A DNA stretch of 31,636 bases from Sphingomonadales bacterium (GTDB taxonomy: Bacteria; Pseudomonadota; Alphaproteobacteria; Sphingomonadales; Sphingomonadaceae), in assembly GCA_027489295.1 (NCBI GenBank), contig JAIYAA010000053.1, positions 1-31,636 of the forward strand. The letters are read 5' to 3'. Below are positions 25,616-31,636 of this stretch, one piece after another. Made by a program: the position numbers and the translations under genes. The first letter of the stretch is position 1. Each line of letters starts with the position of its first letter. Below the pieces are notes generated by a model. It did no database searches. It saw only the letters and a program-made list of their open reading frames with translations, and was not told the DNA's origin.

Positions 25616-28102
25616 ATGAAAATGTCTCATCTCCTGCTCGGCGGGTCGCTCGCCGTGCTCGCCATGCCCGCGTCCGCTCACAATTTGCCAACCGGCGTCG
25701 GCACGGATGGAGAAGTAAAGCCATCGGAACAGCGCGACGCTCGCCCCGCAGCGAAGAAGGAGAGCTTCTCGACCGGTGTTGCCAAGGCGCGCGACCTTCT
25801 CGACAGCGCCATCTCGACGAGCTCGCTTGACGAAGACGATGTGCTGAAGCTCTCGCCGCTCTCGGTCTCCGACCTGCTGCGCGACCTGCCCGGCGTGCGT
25901 TCGGATGCCTCGCAAGGCGAAGGCTATGGCAACATCTCGATTCGCGGCCTGCCGATCGCCTCAACGGGCAGCAAGTTCGTCCAGCTTCAGGAAGACGGCC
26001 TGCCGGTCCTCGAATTCGGCGACATCGCGTTCGCTAGCGCCGACACCTTCATCCGCTTCGATGCGGCAGTGGGCGAAGTCCAGGCGATCCGCGGCGGCTC
26101 GGCTTCGACCTTCGCGTCTAACTCCCCGGGCGGTGTGATCAACTTCCTGTCGAAGACCGGCCTCAACGCCGGCGGCACCGTGCAGACCACGCTGGGCCTC
26201 GACAATCGCTCCTACCGTCTCGACTTCGATTATGGCGCGCCGATCTCGGACACTCTCCGCTTCAACGTCGGCGGCTTCTATCGCCGGGGCCAGGGTCCGC
26301 GCATCACCGGCTATGACGGCCAGGACGGCGGCCAGATCAAACTCAACGTCACCAAGACCTTCACCGGCGGCTATGTCCGCTTCTACGGCAAGTATCTGAA
26401 CGACCGCACCCCGGTTTACGGCTTCGTGCCGATGCAGGTCACCGGCACCGACGCCAACCCGAGCTATGCCAGCCTTCCAGGCTTCGACATCAAGCGTGAC
26501 ACGCTGCTCAGCCGCAACTTCAACACCATTATCGGCCTCGACGATAAGAACGCGCTGAGCACCCAGAACGTTCGCGACGGGCAGCACCCAGTCGTCAAGT
26601 CGGCGGGGGGCGAGGCGCAGTTCACCTTGGGCAGCTGGTCGATCACCGATCGCTTCCGCTATTCAGGGATCAGCGGCAGCATCGTCAGCCCTGAATTCAT
26701 CCAGTATGCGCCGGCTCCAGCGGTGATGGGCCGCGTCGGCGGCTTCGGCGGCACACTCACCTATGCCACGGGGCGCAACGCCGGCAAGTCAATCGCCAAT
26801 CCGCTGACGCTAAATGGAAACGGCCTGCTTGCCGCCGCTACCTATGCCAACAACACGTTCAACAGCCTGGATGACGTAACCAACGACATCCGCGCCACCC
26901 GCTCGTGGAAGCTTGGGGAGGGCGAACTCACCGCTACTGGTGGGTTCTACAAGTCGCGCGAGAATGTCGATATGAGCTTCCTCTGGAGCTCCGTTATCCA
27001 AGACGTGGTAGGCGGCGGCAACTCCGCCCTGATAGACGTGCGCGCGGCGAATGGACTGCAGATCACCCAGAACGGATTTTATGGCTTCGGTGCAGCGCTG
27101 CTGGGCGGCTGCTGCCGCCAGTCCGTCAACGCAAAGTACGACGTCAACGCGCCCTATGGCTCGGTCAACTATCATATTGGCAAGCTCGCAATCGGCGGCA
27201 GCCTGCGCTACGACATGGGCCGCGCCCAAGGCACCTTTGCCGAGGCCACCGGCTTCTCGTCCTACGACATCAACGGCGACGGCACGCTCTCCGACGCCGA
27301 GAAGCGCACCTCGCGCCTCAACCTCGCGACGCCGGGGCTAATCGACTACAAGTACAACACGCTGTCCTATTCGCTCAGCGCCAACTACCGCGTCGCGCCG
27401 ACCTTCTCCCTGTTCGGCCGACTAAGCCGTGGCGGCCGCGCTAATGCTGACCGCATCGTCTCGGGCCGCTACATCGACTTCGCAACCGGGGTTTTGCGCC
27501 TGCCAAACGCCGCCGTTGATCACGTCACGCAGGCGGAAGGCGGCTTCAAATACCGCACTGCCTCGACCATGCTGAACCTCACCGCCTTCTACGCAGAGTC
27601 CCAGGATACCAACATCGATCCGCGGAATGGCCAGCCGATCGACCGGCTGTACCGCGCAAAAGGTGTAGAGTTCGAAGGCGGCTACAATCGCGGTATCTTC
27701 GGCATCACGGCCGGCGCTACATACACCAGCGCTAAGATTGCGCACGATGGCGTGACCCCGCAGCTGGTCGGCAACACGCCGCACAACCAAGCGCAGCTAA
27801 TCTACCAAGTCACCCCGCAGATCAACGTCAGCCGCTTCACCGTTGGAGCAGTGTTGATCGGCACCACTGGCAGTTACGCAACCGACGAGAACAACCTGCG
27901 CATTCCCGCGTTCACGACGACCAACGCCTTCGTGCAGATCCGCCTGACCGACCGGCTGCTGCTCTCGGTCAACGCCAACAATCTGTTCAACACCACCGCG
28001 ATAACCGGCGTGCTCGACAGCGCCATTCCGGCCGGCGGCATCGTTCAGGGTCGGACCCTCGCCGGCCGCACCTTGTTCGCGAGCGCGCGACTTAACTTCT
28101 GA
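25616..28102 (+). CDS. TonB-dependent outer-membrane receptor
   Basis: An 828-residue outer-membrane receptor that imports a bulky ligand using TonB energy. The signal peptide is MKMSHLLLGGSLAVLAMPASA. A plug domain follows at about residues 60-190: LSVSDLLRDLPGVRSDASQG, then ISIRGLPIASTGSKFVQLQE, GEVQAIRGGSASTFASNSPG and GVINFLSKTG. A long beta-barrel ends in FASARLNF with the usual terminal Phe. The FixJ gene lies upstream but the 345-bp gap argues for separate transcription. The ligand is not evident; no sigma/anti-sigma or siderophore genes are adjacent. Start ATG 25616 is chosen because it directly begins the leader; an upstream in-frame ATG at 25559 would add a non-leader tail. Confidence 0.93.
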   Translation: MKMSHLLLGGSLAVLAMPASAHNLPTGVGTDGEVKPSEQRDARPAAKKESFSTGVAKARDLLDSAISTSSLDEDDVLKLSPLSVSDLLRDLPGVRSDASQGEGYGNISIRGLPIASTGSKFVQLQEDGLPVLEFGDIAFASADTFIRFDAAVGEVQAIRGGSASTFASNSPGGVINFLSKTGLNAGGTVQTTLGLDNRSYRLDFDYGAPISDTLRFNVGGFYRRGQGPRITGYDGQDGGQIKLNVTKTFTGGYVRFYGKYLNDRTPVYGFVPMQVTGTDANPSYASLPGFDIKRDTLLSRNFNTIIGLDDKNALSTQNVRDGQHPVVKSAGGEAQFTLGSWSITDRFRYSGISGSIVSPEFIQYAPAPAVMGRVGGFGGTLTYATGRNAGKSIANPLTLNGNGLLAAATYANNTFNSLDDVTNDIRATRSWKLGEGELTATGGFYKSRENVDMSFLWSSVIQDVVGGGNSALIDVRAANGLQITQNGFYGFGAALLGGCCRQSVNAKYDVNAPYGSVNYHIGKLAIGGSLRYDMGRAQGTFAEATGFSSYDINGDGTLSDAEKRTSRLNLATPGLIDYKYNTLSYSLSANYRVAPTFSLFGRLSRGGRANADRIVSGRYIDFATGVLRLPNAAVDHVTQAEGGFKYRTASTMLNLTAFYAESQDTNIDPRNGQPIDRLYRAKGVEFEGGYNRGIFGITAGATYTSAKIAHDGVTPQLVGNTPHNQAQLIYQVTPQINVSRFTVGAVLIGTTGSYATDENNLRIPAFTTTNAFVQIRLTDRLLLSVNANNLFNTTAITGVLDSAIPAGGIVQGRTLAGRTLFASARLNF

Positions 28103-28140
28103 CGAGCCATCCCGCGTCAACCTGTCGGATTTCAAACTTT

Positions 28141-28175
28141 GGGTCGGGAGAATTCCCGACCCTCGCATTTTTTTT
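28141..28175 (+). terminator. Intrinsic terminator of the TonB receptor gene
   Basis: GGGTCGGGA and TCCCGACCC form a perfect 9-bp stem with a GAAT loop, followed after CTCGCA by eight T (28168-28175). It lies about 40 bp after the receptor stop, between convergent genes. Confidence 0.92.
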
Positions 28176-28217
28176 GCTTACTGCAGTCGGACCGTGCACG
28201 AGGCACGTCGCTGCTTC

Positions 28218-28237
28218 GGTACCAAGATAGAGGTACC
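28218..28237. repeat. Paired GGTACC palindromes
   Basis: Two GGTACC hexamers, 8 bp apart, in the gap between the receptor and the hybrid kinase. They can form a small hairpin. No function is apparent. Confidence 0.3.
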
Positions 28238-28358
28238 AACCTAATAATGGGGGCTCATCAGCTTCCTGTGAGCTGCGACACCACGTCGCTGATAGCTGGG
28301 CGGCTGTAGCATTGGCAGTGCGCATCGCGTCCATAAACACCTCGCCTGGCCCTTGTTT

Positions 28359-31300
28359 TCAGGGTGTCGCGGCTTTTGCCTGAGCACATTGAACGCCAAG
28401 CCGGTTCAAAGCCTGCGCAAGCTGTGCCCCCGTGCATGGCTTCGCCAGCAGGCCAGTGCACCGGTCGCTAACAAACCGAGCCGAGAGCTTCGGGCCATCC
28501 TCGCTCGCAATCAGGAGAGGCATGTCAGCATGCAGCGAGCGAAGCTCAGCTACCAGGCCCTCCCCACTCTTGTCGGGCAAATCGGCATCGAGCACGATTG
28601 CATCATACGCTCCTCGAGCGGCACGTACCTTCATCAGCGCCTCGGCGGCAGTTGCCGCCTCATCGGTGGAATAGCCAAAGTTGCCTAAAGCCTCTGCCAT
28701 GAACGCACGCAGCGTAGGTTGCGCCTCGACAACCAGCACGCGCCGCGTACGTCCAGCCTCCAGCACATCGCGAACCTTGGCGCCTAAAGCCTGGTACGTG
28801 AATGGCTTCGCGATCATCTCCACGCCTTCATCAAGCCGGCCACCGTGTACGATTGCATTGCGAGTATACCCTGAAGTGTAGAGCACCTTCAGGTCCGGCT
28901 GCAGCGCACGCAAAGCCTCCGATAGCTCTCGCCCCGACATGTTTGGCATCACCACATCGGTGAAGAGCAGATCAATCCGCTCGTTCTGCCGCTCAATGAG
29001 CCTCAGCGCCGTTGGGCCGTCGTGCGCCTCCAGAACGCGGTACCCAAGCTCGCGCAGGCACTCGACCGTATACGCACGCACATCGTCATCATCCTCCACG
29101 GCAAGGATCGTCTCCTGCCGTGAACTCGTCTCCAAGACCAATGCGGCAGCCGCCTGGTCAGCCTCCAACTCACCACTTAGAAGACGAGGCAGATAGATCT
29201 TCACCGTCGTCCCGCGGCCTTCTTCCGAGTAGATCTTCACGTGACCGCCAGATTGCTTGGTGAAGCCGTAAACCTGTGAGAGGCCCAATCCAGTTCCCTT
29301 CCCCACCTCCTTTGTAGTGAAAAAGGGCTCAAATACCCTGCTTTGCGTTTCCTTGCTCATCCCCGCGCCAGTGTCGGTTACGGCAATTACGACATACTGC
29401 CCTGGAGCTACCTCGGCGTGTGCCGCAGCGTACTCTTCATCAAGGCGAGCATTCGCTGTCTCGATGGTAAGAATGCCACCCTTGGGCATCGCATCGCGCG
29501 CATTCACTGCGAGGTTGAGGACTGCGCTTTCCAGCTGGTTCGGATCCGCCTCTACGCGCCATAATCCTGGAGAAGTGACGATCTCCACCTTCACGGTCTC
29601 GCCTAGAGCCCGGTTCAGCATGTCTGACATGCCCACAACCAGTTTGTCCACGTCGAGCGGCTTCGGTGCCAAAGGCTGACGGCGGGAGAAGGCAAGAAGG
29701 CGCTGGGTCAAAGTCGCCGCTCGCTCGGCGCCCTTCATCGCCGAATCCAAAGCGCGCTTGACACGGGCATCTGTAATACCAGCAGCAGCCAGCGCTCGGC
29801 TTGCCATGTCAATGTTGCCGGTCACCACCGTTAGTAGATTGTTGAAGTCATGCGCAATACCGCCGGTCAACTGCCCGACAGCCTCCATCTTCTGCGCTTG
29901 ACGAAGTGCTTCCTCGGCCGCGAGAAGGTCACGCGTGCGTTCTTCAACCCTCGCTTCCAAAGTGGCGTTCAAGCGGTTCAGCTCAAGTTCCGTGTTCTTC
30001 TTCTCGGTGATGTCTATCGACGAGCCGATGAGACCGATCACCTCCCCAGCACCGTTCTTGAGGGGGGCTTTAGTAGACAGCCAGACAGCGCGCCTGCCGT
30101 CAGGGAAGTTAACCTCCTCCTCCAGTTGCTCAGTTCGATCGGAGATCATGACACGTTCGTCATTCGCCATGATCGCGGCGGCCTGCGCGGGATCCTCGAG
30201 GAACTCCATATCGGTCTTACCGATGAACGATTCGAGCGGCTTGCCGACGAGGTCGACGGTACCGCGATTCGCAATCAGCATCCGCCCCTGCCGATCCTTC
30301 GCATAAGCAACACCCGGCATTGCATCAGCGAAGGCGCGCAGCAGCGTCAGCGCTTGGTCGCGCTCTCGCTGCACCGCCTGCTTGGTCTCGATATCAAGCA
30401 GTACGCCAGGGAAGCGAACCGGAACACCGTCAGCATCCTTGTCGACCCTGCCGTTCGCCTCGATCCAATAGTAGCGTCCGTCTGCCCTGCGGACGCGGTA
30501 CTGGTGCGCATATTGGCCACCGCGGGAGCGGACGTCTTCGATGGCAGCAATGAGCGAGGAGCGATCTTCCGGATGCACCGTTTCGATCACTTGCTCGTAG
30601 TTCAGACCCTCTCGACCAAGTTGAGGATCCAACCCGAAGCTCTCAGCGAATCGCTCGTCGACCGAGATGGTGTCGGCCACGAGATCCCAGTCCCAAGTAC
30701 CGATGATAGCTCCGGCGTCGAGAGCCAGCCGGACCCGTTCGGTTTCACGCGCAAGAGCACGATCCGCTTCATGGTTTTCCGTTATGTCGCGGTAGAAGAT
30801 CGCAAGACCTTCCTCGACGGGGTAAGCACGCATTTCTAACCATGCGCTTCGTCCGTCAGCCCATTCATAGCGATGACGAAGCGCTATTGGAACGCGCTCT
30901 TCCATCGCCCGACGATACAGCATGCCTAATTTGCCGTCTTCGCTGCCGGGGAAGGCGTCCCAGTGGGTGCGGCCAATCAACAGCTCGCGCGGGCGCTCTT
31001 CCATGCGAAGCGCCTCGGCGTTCATGTCAAGGATGCGGAATTCACGATCAAGCAAGGCGAAACCCTCGCCCATCCCATCGAGCACACGCCTGAGACGAGC
31101 ACTCGCCTCTTGCGCTGCTCGCTCCGCTGCCAACAATTCCGAGACTTCGATGTTAACGCCAATCCAACGGCCGACCCGACCGCTCACGTCGCGTACGGGA
31201 ACTGCTCGCGTTAAGAACGGACGATACTGACCATCCGCGCCCTTCAGCGGGAACGTCATCTCGAAGGGCAAACCCTTTTCGATGGCTTCCTTCCATCGCT

Positions 31301-31580
31301 GTTCCACTTGCGGCAACGCCGCAGGGTCATGAACGGAGCGCCAGCCCCACCCTTCCATAGCCGAGGGCGTCGTACCACAATAGGAATGCCAGCGCTCATT
31401 ATACCAAACAATGTAGCCGTCGCCATTGGCAAGCCAACACAACGTCGGCAAAAAGTCGGCGAGGCGACGGAATTCGGACTCATCGATCTCTACGCTAGCC
31501 AGCTCCGCAAGCGCTGTACTTACCTGCACACTACGTTGCCAATAAAGATGGCTATGATCCGATGCGGAGTTCGAGCTCAA
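28359..31580 (-). CDS. Soluble hybrid histidine kinase with four PAS domains and two receivers
   Basis: A 1073-residue cytoplasmic sensor with no membrane helix. Four PAS domains lie at about 36-150, 160-275, 285-400 and 410-530 (for example YIVWYNERWHSYCG, and KDRQGRMLIANRGTVDLVGK). A coiled coil, the H-box GQLTGGIAHDFNNLLTVV (His577), an ATPase domain (NLAVNARDAMPKGG, DTGAGMS, GTGLGLSQVYG) and receiver 1 with Asp875 (LLFTDVVMPNMSG) follow. Receiver 2 has Asp998 (IVLDADLPDKSG) but its acidic pair is altered (VVEAQP), so it may be weak. The start is TTG 31580 with AGGAA seven bases upstream; no ATG is near. It converges with the receptor gene. No separate output regulator is beside it. Confidence 0.92.
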   Translation of the reverse strand: MSSNSASDHSHLYWQRSVQVSTALAELASVEIDESEFRRLADFLPTLCWLANGDGYIVWYNERWHSYCGTTPSAMEGWGWRSVHDPAALPQVEQRWKEAIEKGLPFEMTFPLKGADGQYRPFLTRAVPVRDVSGRVGRWIGVNIEVSELLAAERAAQEASARLRRVLDGMGEGFALLDREFRILDMNAEALRMEERPRELLIGRTHWDAFPGSEDGKLGMLYRRAMEERVPIALRHRYEWADGRSAWLEMRAYPVEEGLAIFYRDITENHEADRALARETERVRLALDAGAIIGTWDWDLVADTISVDERFAESFGLDPQLGREGLNYEQVIETVHPEDRSSLIAAIEDVRSRGGQYAHQYRVRRADGRYYWIEANGRVDKDADGVPVRFPGVLLDIETKQAVQRERDQALTLLRAFADAMPGVAYAKDRQGRMLIANRGTVDLVGKPLESFIGKTDMEFLEDPAQAAAIMANDERVMISDRTEQLEEEVNFPDGRRAVWLSTKAPLKNGAGEVIGLIGSSIDITEKKNTELELNRLNATLEARVEERTRDLLAAEEALRQAQKMEAVGQLTGGIAHDFNNLLTVVTGNIDMASRALAAAGITDARVKRALDSAMKGAERAATLTQRLLAFSRRQPLAPKPLDVDKLVVGMSDMLNRALGETVKVEIVTSPGLWRVEADPNQLESAVLNLAVNARDAMPKGGILTIETANARLDEEYAAAHAEVAPGQYVVIAVTDTGAGMSKETQSRVFEPFFTTKEVGKGTGLGLSQVYGFTKQSGGHVKIYSEEGRGTTVKIYLPRLLSGELEADQAAAALVLETSSRQETILAVEDDDDVRAYTVECLRELGYRVLEAHDGPTALRLIERQNERIDLLFTDVVMPNMSGRELSEALRALQPDLKVLYTSGYTRNAIVHGGRLDEGVEMIAKPFTYQALGAKVRDVLEAGRTRRVLVVEAQPTLRAFMAEALGNFGYSTDEAATAAEALMKVRAARGAYDAIVLDADLPDKSGEGLVAELRSLHADMPLLIASEDGPKLSARFVSDRCTGLLAKPCTGAQLAQALNRLGVQCAQAKAATP

Positions 31581-31636
31581 CGAATACTTCCTGTCTAAAG
31601 GTGCCGAAAAGTGACAAATAATATTGATATACGAAA

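Noticed and set aside
28218..28237. Terminator for the hybrid kinase formed by the GGTACC pair
   Set aside because: The stem is only six pairs, with no T-run on the minus strand, and it lies more than 120 bp past the stop.

Overview
The window is high-GC DNA that looks like an accessory (plasmid or genomic-island) region of an alphaproteobacterium, most likely a sphingomonad. This is judged from codon use, the FixL/FixJ pair, a bacterial alternative oxidase, a TonB-dependent receptor and the kinds of insertion sequence present. The assignment is inference; no rRNA, tRNA or replication gene in the window settles it.

Layout. 1-1440: a complete IS701-family element with inverted repeats and a TTAG target duplication. 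1493-3705 (+): a TauE/SafE transporter with a PepSY-like tail, then a haem-oxygenase-like iron enzyme. 3772-5097 (-): a chemotaxis receptor. 5098-5726: a scar with the last codons of an IS66 transposase. 5727-13796 (-): one long operon, read from the right: two aldo/keto reductases, a SnoaL/NTF2-like secreted protein, a secreted double-CMD/cupin protein, a PaoABC-type molybdenum aldehyde oxidase and a broken flavodoxin. A LysR regulator (13936-14832, +) is divergent from it. 15097-16831: three small genes without clear function, one with a degenerate receiver domain. 16940-22240: a decaying cluster of four tandem paralogous membrane proteins sharing a (D/N)LCAQW motif (two broken, two intact), a partner gene present in two degenerate copies, and a repeated leader-like element. 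22334-25270: an alternative oxidase (-) divergent from a haem-PAS FixL kinase and FixJ regulator (+). 25616-28102 (+): a TonB-dependent receptor with a clear terminator. 28359-31580 (-): a soluble four-PAS hybrid histidine kinase.

How the parts may work together. The LysR/aldo-keto reductase/PaoABC block reads as an aldehyde detoxification unit: cytoplasmic NADPH-dependent reduction plus periplasmic oxidation. The AOX/FixLJ block reads as an oxygen-sensing circuit placed next to a cyanide-insensitive terminal oxidase. That FixLJ controls AOX is inferred from gene order and haem-pocket residues. The most unusual region is 16.9-22.2 kb, where stop codons and frameshifts interrupt several paralogues and a conserved stem-loop leader precedes start codons on the opposite strand.
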